NCBI GenBank assembly: GCA_937901285.1
Contig: CALCHI010000083.1
Location: 1-6,104, forward strand
Direction: 5' to 3'
Origin: UBA8437 sp003445035
GTDB lineage: Bacteria; Planctomycetota; Planctomycetia; Planctomycetales; Planctomycetaceae
Length of the DNA: 6,104 nucleotides
Shown here: one piece after another, positions 1 to 6,104 of the stretch
Layout: each line of letters opens with the position of its first letter
Numbering within the stretch: position 1 is the stretch's first letter
Notes under the pieces: model-generated
What the model saw: the letters and a program-made list of their open reading frames with translations, nothing else
Database searches by the model: none
What the model was told of the DNA's origin: nothing
Program-made: the position numbers and the translations under genes

Positions 1-2300
1 CGTTCCCGGTCGGTGGCCACGCGAGACAACGTCGCCAGGAACAACTCATCGATCACCTGTTCGTCGGAGAGCTTCTTCGCCGCCAGGCCGGCGGCCCGAC
101 CGTCCCGGTGACGGATCTTCTGGAAAGACTCCGGCGAGTTCATCAGGTGCAGCGCCTGGGAGATGCTCGGCTCGTTCCCTCGCTCGCATTCGCAAACGCT
201 GTTGCGTTGCGGTCGACCGAAGATGACAAAGAAGTAGGACGGCAGACGGTTGTCCCAGATCTCAATGGCGCGGGAGCCGGTCGGCCAGCCGTTGAACTGT
301 TCGGGAATACCGGTGGCCTGGCAGATCGCATCCAGCAGCACCTCGGCCGGCAACGCCTTCTTTGTCGCGTGAGAAAAGTTCTGGTCGTCGAGTTCGTTGT
401 CCGGCACGGTCGACGATGACAACTGGTAAGTCCGTGATGCCAGCAGCGTGCGAGTGAACGCCTTGAGGTCGTACTTCTGGCGACGGAATTCGGCAGCCAG
501 TGCGTCAAGCAGCTTCTCGTTCGAGGCCGGGTTGGTCGCCCGGTGATCGTCGATCGGTTCGACCAGGCCGCGGCCGAGGTAATGCGCCCAGAGGCGGTTG
601 ACGATCGTGCGGGCAAAGAACGGGTTCTCCGGAGCGGTCATCCAGTCCGACAGCGCCCTCCTCCTGTCCAGGGGATCCTCCAGGGTGATCGGGGCACTGC
701 CCAGGCCCGCCGTTGGCACCACCTGTCCGCTCCGGGGATGCTTCAGGTCCGATCCGGGCCCGTCGGTGATCTTCTGCCACCCGCCATTCTTTCCGTCCCG
801 CTTGACCCCGGTGAAGAACCCCGCCAGGGCGAAATAATCCTTCTGCGCCCACTTCTCAAATGGGTGGTGATGGCACTGGGCACATTCGATACGCACACCC
901 AGGAACAACTGGCTGATCGAGCGAGCCAGTTCCCCCGGAGATTTCAGCACCGAGTAGACCGCCGCAGGCGTTTCCGACCGCGTGTTCCCACGGACGGTCA
1001 GGATCTCGCGAGCGAACCGGTCGAAGGGGACATTCTCGGCCATCTGGCGTCTCAGCCAGCGGGTGATCGCCACCGTCACCTGCGGCTTCAGTTGCGCGTT
1101 GTCGACCCGCAGCACATCGGCCCACTTCATCGCCCAGTAAAAGGCGTACTCCTTGCGGTCGAGCAGCCCCGCCACCATCCGATTCCGCTTGTCGGGATTC
1201 TTGTCCGCCAGAAATGCCCGGGCCTCGTCCACCGTCGGCAACGTGCCGATCGTGTCCAGGTGCGCCCGGCGGAGAAACGTCGCGTCATCGGCGAGCGGGC
1301 TCGGTGCGATGCCCAGTTCGGCCAGACGATTCCACACGTGCTTGTCGATGAAGTTGTGTTCGGGCGGCCGTTGGAAAACGACGTCCGGCTGTGGGCGGGT
1401 GATCCGGCTGACGGCCACCTGCCCCATGTACCGGACCAGGATCGCGGCCTCGCCGGGGACCTCCGTCGAGAACACCAGCCCCCGGCGGTTGACCGTGGCG
1501 ATCACATCATTGTTGGATTCAAACTCAGCTTCGGCCGTCACGCACCAACTGTTGCCCTCGGCGTCACTGGCGATCACGCGCATTTGTTGGCTCTGCCGCG
1601 CACCGAGCAGTCGCTGGGGAGGATCGACACGGATCGACGTGCAAACCCGTCCGGGAACGTCAAATCGGGCCCCTTCGGCGACCCAGCGTCGCAGTCTCTG
1701 GAAACGGCGTCCGTTGGGTTTCAGCTTGCGACCACCACCATGAGGCACCGTGCTGGCCCCCTTGGTCAGCAGCAGGCTGTTGTCGGGCATGGCCGGAGAA
1801 ACCCGGCCTCCGCGTTTCTCCTTGGTCAACGCGGCGTGATCGGCGTCGGTATCGAAACCAAAGACGCTCAGCTTGAAACCGTTCTGCCCCTCGGCCTTGC
1901 CGTGACACCCGCCCGAGTTGCAACGAGCCTTGGTCAGGATCGGGATCACGTCCTGCTGAAACGACAATGGTCGCGGCTGGGCCACGCCGTCGACGACGAC
2001 GTCGATGGAGCGGGTGACTCCATCGAGAGTGATCTTGAGGCTCGTCTTGCCATTGGACAGGGGCGTGACCAGTCCTGTCCGGTCGACCCGTGCGACCTTC
2101 TTGTCGTCCACCGCCCACCGGGCGTCACGAGTCCGATCAACCGTCCGGCCTCCGGTGACCGTCTCGGCAAGCACCTGGACCGAGTCTTCCGGCGAGTGCA
2201 ATTCGACACGCGCAGGCCTCACCACCGTCGGCTCGACGGCGGAGACAATGCCACCGGCGGCCAACGACAGGACAACAGCCAAAAGAATTTCGATTCGCAT
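1..2300 (-). CDS. Secreted BIG2 / cytochrome-like / DUF1549 (PSCyt2) / DUF1553 (PSD1) protein, 3' end cut by window
   Basis: The gene reads 766 codons from ATG at 2300 without a stop and runs off the left edge, so the C-terminus (probably a few dozen residues of PSD1) is missing. Residues 1-21 form a signal peptide ending VSA, so the protein is probably exported. Domains in order: a BIG2/Ig-like domain (about 28-105); a cytochrome-like segment with CNSGGCH (C127, C132, H133; CX4CH spacing), followed by GQNGFKLS and VPHGGG (H187); a second BIG2-like domain (about 222-300) with C220 and C253 nearby; DUF1549/PSCyt2 (about 315-505) with the heme-type motif CAQCH (473-477); and DUF1553/PSD1 (from about 545) with the CECER motif at 703-707. 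This architecture is well known in planctomycetes, but its biochemical role is unproven; electron transfer or a redox-linked scaffold is inference. The start is the only ATG that places the signal peptide correctly. No clear Shine-Dalgarno precedes it. A sigma70-like promoter lies about 95 bases upstream. Confidence 0.93.
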   Translation of the reverse strand, partial: MRIEILLAVVLSLAAGGIVSAVEPTVVRPARVELHSPEDSVQVLAETVTGGRTVDRTRDARWAVDDKKVARVDRTGLVTPLSNGKTSLKITLDGVTRSIDVVVDGVAQPRPLSFQQDVIPILTKARCNSGGCHGKAEGQNGFKLSVFGFDTDADHAALTKEKRGGRVSPAMPDNSLLLTKGASTVPHGGGRKLKPNGRRFQRLRRWVAEGARFDVPGRVCTSIRVDPPQRLLGARQSQQMRVIASDAEGNSWCVTAEAEFESNNDVIATVNRRGLVFSTEVPGEAAILVRYMGQVAVSRITRPQPDVVFQRPPEHNFIDKHVWNRLAELGIAPSPLADDATFLRRAHLDTIGTLPTVDEARAFLADKNPDKRNRMVAGLLDRKEYAFYWAMKWADVLRVDNAQLKPQVTVAITRWLRRQMAENVPFDRFAREILTVRGNTRSETPAAVYSVLKSPGELARSISQLFLGVRIECAQCHHHPFEKWAQKDYFALAGFFTGVKRDGKNGGWQKITDGPGSDLKHPRSGQVVPTAGLGSAPITLEDPLDRRRALSDWMTAPENPFFARTIVNRLWAHYLGRGLVEPIDDHRATNPASNEKLLDALAAEFRRQKYDLKAFTRTLLASRTYQLSSSTVPDNELDDQNFSHATKKALPAEVLLDAICQATGIPEQFNGWPTGSRAIEIWDNRLPSYFFVIFGRPQRNSVCECERGNEPSISQALHLMNSPESFQKIRHRDGRAAGLAAKKLSDEQVIDELFLATLSRVATDRE

Positions 2301-2393
2301 AGTTGGCAACGCAGCAAGCGGGCCGGTTCTAAGGAAGGAATCAACAACCGGCGGTGGGAACCAGAGAGCCCCTACCGGGCCCTGTTCAACGCC

Positions 2394-2423
2394 ATTCTAC
2401 GGCCGTCCCACCGGATGGGTCAA
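2394..2423 (-). promoter_or_regulatory. Candidate sigma70-type promoter for the large cytochrome/PSD1 gene
   Basis: On the minus strand, TTGACC (2423-2418) is followed by an 18-base spacer and TAGAAT (2399-2394). Each hexamer matches the consensus TTGACA/TATAAT at five of six positions. It points toward the ATG at 2300 and would give a leader of about 87 bases. It lies in the 144-base gap after the methyltransferase stop, the largest gap between the minus-strand genes. An imperfect inverted repeat, CCCA-N5-TGGG (2407-2419), sits in the spacer and touches the -35 box; it could be an operator but is short enough to be chance. Planctomycete sigma factor preferences are poorly known, so this rests on pattern match and position only. 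Confidence 0.42.
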
Positions 2424-2444
2424 TCAGTGTGGATGCGTTCGGCC

Positions 2445-3254
2445 TCAACGTTTCCGCAGCACCAGGACCACGTCCTCGGTCAGATTGCCGACGACGACCG
2501 GTCGCGAGATGTCGTAGGCGAAATCAAACGTTTCGATCCACTCCAGCGACGGCACCGATTCAACCGACCTCCGGATCTGCTCCAGGGTGTACGTGCGGTA
2601 CTCGAGGATCCCCTCGATCCTCCGATGGCGGGTCGGCGTGTAGACATCGAAACTCATCGCGAACTTCTCGACCCGCCGGCGACGATCAATCGAAATGCTC
2701 TGCAGGTTCGAGACAATCCCCAGGTGCCCCCGCCGGGCCGTCCAGCTTTCCCCCATGTCACGTGGCCCGCGGGTCGGCGTCAGATGAAGACCCAGCAGGT
2801 AAAGCCCCCCCCGGGCCAGGGCGGCGGCGACGCAACCGAGGTGACTGCGTGCGGCGTTCTCGTTGTCGAGATGCCGGAAACTGTTGATCGTGTTGAAGGC
2901 CGCATCGACCTTGCGACGGAGACGGAAGTCGGCCATGTCGCCCAGCACCGCCGGCGGATCCCAGCCGGCCCGTTCAAATCTCGCGTTGCAGTAGGCGACC
3001 GCGTGCGGATTGAGATCATTGCCGGAAACCGAGTAACCGCGTCGGGACAGGCGGTACAGCAGCCGCCCGGTGCCACAGGCCGGCTCGAAAATCCGCTCGA
3101 CCGGCCGCCGAGCCAGTTGTCGGAAACAGTCCTCGAAGAAGGCCGTTTCGGCGGCGCAGTCGCTGCCGAAGACCAGGTCGTAGTAGGCCGGATAATCGTA
3201 GAGATGCCCGTCGAGAATTTCGGGTCCGACCAGGTCGGGTTCACCAGCGGTCAT
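2445..3254 (-). CDS. Class I SAM-dependent methyltransferase
   Basis: This 269-residue protein has no signal peptide or membrane segment and is predicted to be cytoplasmic. It has the layout of a Rossmann-fold methyltransferase using S-adenosylmethionine: motif I EPACGTGRL at 57-65, an acidic residue ending strand 2 (D80 in GNDLNP), GDMADF at 105-110 (motif III region), and AAFNTINSFRHL at 118-129 (motif IV region). The N-terminal segment YDYPAYYDLVF (19-29) is a common lid element in this group of small-molecule methyltransferases. The C-terminal half (about 155-269) is rich in beta-strand-like sequence and probably carries substrate specificity. The substrate cannot be told from sequence. 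The start at 3254 is preceded by GAGAGGGAG (3274-3266), 11 bases upstream. It lies 31 bases after the stop of the unknown gene, so the two are probably co-transcribed. Confidence 0.9.
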   Translation of the reverse strand: MTAGEPDLVGPEILDGHLYDYPAYYDLVFGSDCAAETAFFEDCFRQLARRPVERIFEPACGTGRLLYRLSRRGYSVSGNDLNPHAVAYCNARFERAGWDPPAVLGDMADFRLRRKVDAAFNTINSFRHLDNENAARSHLGCVAAALARGGLYLLGLHLTPTRGPRDMGESWTARRGHLGIVSNLQSISIDRRRRVEKFAMSFDVYTPTRHRRIEGILEYRTYTLEQIRRSVESVPSLEWIETFDFAYDISRPVVVGNLTEDVVLVLRKR

Positions 3255-3265
3255 CGGCGTCCCAG

Positions 3266-3274
3266 CTCCCTCTC
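3266..3274 (-). promoter_or_regulatory. Ribosome binding site of the methyltransferase gene
   Basis: GAGAGGGAG on the minus strand is a purine-rich Shine-Dalgarno-like run 11 bases before the ATG at 3254. It lies in the 31-base gap between two co-directional genes and supports the chosen start. The spacing is slightly long, and a weaker GGGA (3263-3260) lies closer to the ATG. Confidence 0.5.
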
Positions 3275-3285
3275 TTCGCCGAATC

Positions 3286-4146
3286 TCACTGGTCCAGCGG
3301 TGTCAGCCCGTCGTCGGAACTTGCGTAGAACTCGGTGAGATCCACGCCGCCTTTGAGCTCGGCTTCAGCCAGTTGCAATCGCTTTTCTATGATCACCAAC
3401 CGCCGCTCGAGAACGGGATCGAGCTCGACCTCCTGGGCCTTTGGGGTCCGCGGCACCTCGGGGTAATGCAGTTGCCGCTGAAGTGCGGCGAACATGTACA
3501 GTGGGTCCTTGCTCCGGTTGGCCTTGGCGATGCGACCCTCCTTGGCCCCGAACAGGATCGGATAACCGGCCTCCCAGTCGTCAATCCCCCGCTGCCGCCG
3601 CTGGTCGACAACCACCTGCTCGCTGCGGACATAGATCATGTCGGCAAAATCGATCGTCCCCAGTTCGGTCCGGATCCTCAGGATCCAGTCACGGAATTCC
3701 TCGGTGTAGATCGGGTCGGCAGCAACCGCCTCGAGACCACGGTCGTACCCGAGATGATTCCGCGAGATCGCCTCGAAGTGGTAGATGAACAGCCCCTGCG
3801 GAGTCGGCTCCTCGGCACGGTACTCGGCCTCCTTCTCGAGCACGTGCAACGCCGTGTACTGGTCGAACTTCGCCTTCTCGTCCTCCGACTGCCCGATCAC
3901 GAAGATCTGGAACGGAGTGAAATAGTGGCCGAGGTGCTGCATGCCGTCGACCAGTTGTCCCCGCAACAGCAACTCACCCTCGATCACTTCCAATGCCACC
4001 GGCAACCGGGTGTTGCTGAGCAACTCCTCGCGGACCTGCGCGAGGATCTCCTGGGACGGCACCGCATCGGCAAGCCGTTCGCGATAAGCCCGGAAGAAGT
4101 ACGCCTGCTCGACGTACTCCTCGCGATCGAGCAACTCGGCGGGCAT
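3286..4146 (-). CDS. Conserved-looking protein of unknown function, 286 residues
   Basis: I do not recognise a named family. The protein is charged and soluble, with no signal peptide or membrane helix, so it is probably cytoplasmic. The N-terminal part (about 1-60) is predicted helical and rich in Glu/Leu/Arg. The middle has aromatic-rich, globular stretches: HYFTPFQIFVIG (77-88), GLFIYHFEAISRNHLGYD (118-135), and YPILFGAKEGRIAKANR (205-221). The segment DPLYMFAALQRQLHYPEVPR (224-243) is followed by a basic/acidic linker and then a Leu/Glu/Arg-rich helix (about 252-274) with coiled-coil character, suggesting oligomerisation or a partner. Balanced composition and the lack of low-complexity bias argue that it is a real protein. 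The ATG at 4146 is preceded by AAAGG about 11 bases upstream, a weak ribosome site. It lies 44 bases after the propeller gene and 31 before the methyltransferase, consistent with one operon. Confidence 0.85.
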   Translation of the reverse strand: MPAELLDREEYVEQAYFFRAYRERLADAVPSQEILAQVREELLSNTRLPVALEVIEGELLLRGQLVDGMQHLGHYFTPFQIFVIGQSEDEKAKFDQYTALHVLEKEAEYRAEEPTPQGLFIYHFEAISRNHLGYDRGLEAVAADPIYTEEFRDWILRIRTELGTIDFADMIYVRSEQVVVDQRRQRGIDDWEAGYPILFGAKEGRIAKANRSKDPLYMFAALQRQLHYPEVPRTPKAQEVELDPVLERRLVIIEKRLQLAEAELKGGVDLTEFYASSDDGLTPLDQ

Positions 4147-4190
4147 GGTCGACGGGCCTTTCTGTTTGCTGGGTGATGTGGGATCACGTC

Positions 4191-5474
4191 CTACTTGGCG
4201 GCGGGCTTCTTCACGTCCAGGCAGACGATCTGGGCGTCGTCCCGCAGCAACAGCTTGCCGTGGGCCAGTGCGGGTGCCTGGCGGGTTGGACCGATCACCT
4301 CGGCACGGGCCAGTTCACGGAAGCCCTTGGGCGAGGCGGCCACCAGGACGAGGTCACCGCGGATCGTGCTGATCCACAGCTTGCCGTCGGCGGCGATCAG
4401 GTTGCCCTTGCCGAAGCGGTTCTGTTTCCAGGCCAGCTTGCCGGTGGCCGCATCGACACAGCCCAGGTGAGTGATCGGACCGGCGCCGCCCACGTTGTCC
4501 ATGCCGTAGAGATGTCCACCCAGCAGGACCGAGGTCTGCCACTCGTTCCGCATGACCGCGAGGCGTCCCTGGGACTGCCAGGCGACAGCCGGGGTGAACG
4601 CCGTGCCGGACTTCTTCAGCTCGAGCATCACGCTGCCGTGGTTTTCGCCTGACGAGAGAAACACCCGGCCCTTGTGGACCAGCGGCGTCGCGATGTTGCA
4701 TTCGAAATCGGTCACGTACGGGTGGCTCCACAACGACGTGCCCTTGGCCGGGTCGAGTCCCAGGGCCCGGTCACCGAGAAAGGCCACGACCTGTCGACGG
4801 CCACCGGCGGTGAGCACCGTCGGAGAGGAATAGCCGGCCGAGCCACTGCCGGCGGTCCAGGCCGACTCGCCATCGGACAGGTTGTAGGCGGCCACCGCGG
4901 CACGCGGGGCACCCGGGGTGACCACCACCAGGTCACCGACGACCAGCGGTGAGCAAGCCATTCCGTAATCGGCCACCCGCCCCTTGAGCGACGTGATCAC
5001 ATCCTGCTGCCAGGAAACCTTCCCCGTCTTGGCGTCGAGCGCCAACAGACGGCCTTCCCCGGTGAACACGACAACCCGGCCGCCGGCGATCGTCGGAGTC
5101 GCCCGGGCCCCGTTGCCCATGCCGTTGCGGTAGGCGGCCGCCACGTCGGTCTTCCAGAGCGTCTTGCCGCTGGCGAAGTCCAGTGCCCAGACCTGCTGCT
5201 TCGTACCCGACTCAACCAGGGTCACCACCCGGCCATCGGCGACGGCCAGGCCCGACATCCCCACGCCCCCGGACACCCGCCAGGCCTCCCTGGGGCCGGT
5301 TGCAGGAAACGTGTCCACCAGCCCGGTCTCGGAACTGATCCCATTGCGGCTGGGCCCGAGGAACCCCGGCCAGTCGCCAGCGGTGGCCGAGGAGGTGACG
5401 ACCGCAGCCAACAGCAACAGTCCCCGAAAAATGGCCGATTGCCGACGGATGACGCTGAAAATGTGGCCGGTCAT
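4191..5474 (-). CDS. Secreted PQQ-like beta-propeller repeat protein
   Basis: The protein has 427 residues from the ATG at 5474. A signal peptide with a basic n-region, a hydrophobic stretch GLLLLAAVV (18-26) and a likely cleavage site after SATA (29-32) is followed by DWPGFLGPSRNG (34-45). That motif opens many planctomycete PQQ-like/BamB-type propellers (usually W-P-x-F-R/L-G-P). Five copies of the PQQ-like blade signature (A-L-D-x-x-x-G-K-x-x-W type) appear at about 95-108, 143-158, 194-207, 237-250 and 337-351. The protein should fold as a beta-propeller in the periplasm, and may act as a binding scaffold or assembly factor. The repeats alone do not show that PQQ is bound or that it is a dehydrogenase. 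An in-frame ATG 27 codons upstream (5555) exists, but it would bury the signal peptide and lacks the GGGAG site found 6 bases before 5474. It is the first gene of the minus-strand run and divergent from the plus-strand cytochrome gene. Confidence 0.93.
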   Translation of the reverse strand: MTGHIFSVIRRQSAIFRGLLLLAAVVTSSATAGDWPGFLGPSRNGISSETGLVDTFPATGPREAWRVSGGVGMSGLAVADGRVVTLVESGTKQQVWALDFASGKTLWKTDVAAAYRNGMGNGARATPTIAGGRVVVFTGEGRLLALDAKTGKVSWQQDVITSLKGRVADYGMACSPLVVGDLVVVTPGAPRAAVAAYNLSDGESAWTAGSGSAGYSSPTVLTAGGRRQVVAFLGDRALGLDPAKGTSLWSHPYVTDFECNIATPLVHKGRVFLSSGENHGSVMLELKKSGTAFTPAVAWQSQGRLAVMRNEWQTSVLLGGHLYGMDNVGGAGPITHLGCVDAATGKLAWKQNRFGKGNLIAADGKLWISTIRGDLVLVAASPKGFRELARAEVIGPTRQAPALAHGKLLLRDDAQIVCLDVKKPAAK

Positions 5475-5480
5475 TGTCTG

Positions 5481-5485
5481 CTCCC
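5481..5485 (-). promoter_or_regulatory. Shine-Dalgarno site fixing the propeller gene start
   Basis: GGGAG on the minus strand lies 6 bases before the ATG at 5474, a near-ideal spacing. It decides in favour of 5474 over the longer in-frame start at 5555, because only the shorter protein begins directly with an export signal. Confidence 0.7.
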
Positions 5486-5588
5486 AGTGCTCGTTCAAAG
5501 GCGATGACGAGGTACGTGTCGCCCTAGGTGTACCCGAGCCGAACGGGTCGGGCAACGCCGCACCGGCCCGGGTTCAACATGGCTGACC

Positions 5589-5617
5589 TTGCCTGCAGCC
5601 GGGGGGTAGTCGAGAAT
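5589..5617 (+). promoter_or_regulatory. Weak candidate promoter for the PSCyt1 gene
   Basis: TTGCCT, a 17-base spacer and GAGAAT have the right spacing and orientation for a sigma70-type promoter, with a leader of about 60 bases before the ATG at 5687. Each box matches the consensus at only four of six positions. An inverted repeat, GAATC-N6-GATTC (5614-5629), overlaps the downstream end, where a repressor would bind, but nothing else supports it. Confidence 0.2.
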
Positions 5618-5686
5618 CGTTGAAGATTCCTCCGGCCAAACGGAAATCCCCCCGCGCGGCCACCCACCACTCCCCTGGTTGCCCCG

Positions 5687-6104
5687 ATGCGAATCCTGGC
5701 TGTTCCCACACTGCTGATCGGCCTCCTGCCATCTCTCTCCACGGCAGCACCACCCGCGTTGACATTCGAGCGCGACGTGCGGGCCATCTTCAAGGCCCAC
5801 TGCTTCGAGTGCCACGGCGATACCGACAAGCTGAAGGGGGGACTGGATCTCCGGCTGAAACGGTTCCTGATCGCCGGCGGAGAATCCGGCGCATCGATCG
5901 TGGTCGGAAAACCCGGCGAGAGCCTGCTGATCGAACGGGTGACCACCGGCGAAATGCCTCCGGGGAAAGACAGCAAGAAGCTGACTCCCGGACAGATCGC
6001 GGTGCTGCGAAAGTGGATCGCCACCGGAGCGTCGACGGTCCGCCCCGAACCGAAGACCCTGAGCCGAGGATTCCAGTTCACCGAAGACGATCGCGAGTTC
6101 TGGG
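5687..6104 (+). CDS. Secreted PSCyt1 cytochrome-domain protein, N-terminal part (probably PSCyt1-DUF1549-DUF1553)
   Basis: The first 139 codons of a gene that runs off the right edge. Residues 1-20 form a signal peptide ending STA, so the protein is exported. The PSCyt1 domain begins with TFERDVRAIFKAHCFECHG, with heme-binding C39, C42 and H43. GEMPPG (88-93) then supplies M90 as the likely second axial ligand, and LTPGQIAVLRKWIATGA follows, as is usual in this domain. The last residues, EDDREFW, are the usual bridge into the DUF1549 (PSCyt2) domain, so the full protein should be several hundred residues longer and probably ends in DUF1553. No Shine-Dalgarno is visible, but an in-frame stop at 5621 and the absence of another ATG fix the start. 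A mono-heme electron-transfer role is expected from the family; the reaction partner is unknown. In planctomycetes a DUF1501 gene often follows, which cannot be seen here. Confidence 0.93.
   Translation, partial: MRILAVPTLLIGLLPSLSTAAPPALTFERDVRAIFKAHCFECHGDTDKLKGGLDLRLKRFLIAGGESGASIVVGKPGESLLIERVTTGEMPPGKDSKKLTPGQIAVLRKWIATGASTVRPEPKTLSRGFQFTEDDREFW

Larger units (their letters stand above)
5475..5686. other. Divergent intergenic region between the propeller and PSCyt1 genes
   Basis: This 212-base region must hold the promoters for two genes read in opposite directions. No strong sigma70 pair is visible. The best plus-strand candidate is TTGCCT (5589-5594), a 17-base spacer and GAGAAT (5612-5617), matching the consensus at four of six in each box. 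Two short inverted repeats are visible: ACCCG-N7-CGGGT (5532-5548), overlapping a CCCGA/TCGGG pair, and GAATC-N6-GATTC (5614-5629), which overlaps the candidate -10 box. Both are short and could be chance. The only small reading frame noticed (5579-5623, 14 codons) has no credible ribosome site. It has an in-frame stop at 5621 that bounds the PSCyt1 reading frame upstream. Confidence 0.5.

Noticed and set aside
2407..2419. CCCA-N5-TGGG as a terminator of the methyltransferase gene
   Set aside because: The stem is only four base pairs and no T-run follows on the transcribed strand; it fits better as a possible operator or chance repeat.
543..3338. A 931-codon open frame on the plus strand across the PSD1 gene, the promoter gap and the methyltransferase
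   Set aside because: It is antisense to two genes with clear domain motifs, and is rich in Arg, Pro, Gly and Gln with no recognisable domain. GC-rich codon use in the sense frames removes stop codons from this frame, so it is most simply a shadow.
3373..4176. A 267-codon plus-strand open frame opposite the unknown gene
   Set aside because: It mirrors the minus-strand gene, is Leu-rich in an antisense pattern, has no ribosome site, and the minus frame has normal composition and operon spacing.
5475..5555. A longer start at 5555 for the propeller protein, adding 27 residues
   Set aside because: The added residues put a Pro/Ser/Thr/Arg-rich stretch before the signal peptide, and the GGGAG site fits the start at 5474.
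5560..5590. A T-loop-like GGGTTCAAC that suggested a tRNA
   Set aside because: No matching acceptor stem, anticodon arm or complete T-stem is present around it.

Overview
The window is GC-rich bacterial DNA, most likely from a planctomycete (Planctomycetota). The main evidence is the two cytochrome/PSD-type secreted proteins at its ends: PSCyt1, PSCyt2 (DUF1549) and PSD1 (DUF1553) architectures are a hallmark of that phylum. Few genes have strong Shine-Dalgarno sequences, and a secreted PQQ-like propeller protein lies between them, which also fits. No RNA gene, insertion sequence, CRISPR array or integrase was seen.

Layout: four genes lie head-to-tail on the minus strand. In transcription order they are a secreted beta-propeller protein (5474 to 4191), an unrecognised cytoplasmic protein of 286 residues (4146 to 3286), a class I SAM-dependent methyltransferase (3254 to 2445), and a large secreted BIG2/cytochrome/DUF1549/DUF1553 protein (2300 to beyond base 1). 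The first three are separated by only 44 and 31 bases and probably form one transcript. The fourth follows a 144-base gap that holds a good sigma70-like promoter, so it may be transcribed on its own. A fifth gene starts at 5687 on the plus strand, divergent from the propeller gene across a 212-base intergenic region, and runs off the right edge. It encodes the N-terminus of a second secreted cytochrome protein, of the classical PSCyt1 type.

How the genes may work together: the two end genes and the propeller protein are predicted to be exported and probably act in the periplasm. The unknown protein and the methyltransferase look cytoplasmic, and nothing in the sequence ties them to the cytochromes beyond position. 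The exact roles of the PSCyt/PSD families are not established. Roles in the large planctomycete extracellular/periplasmic degradation machinery are often suggested but are inference. I see no clear novel multi-gene system. The most useful leads are the unrecognised 286-residue gene paired with the methyltransferase, the unusual CX4CH heme-like site with a possible His ligand, and the promoter before the large cytochrome gene.
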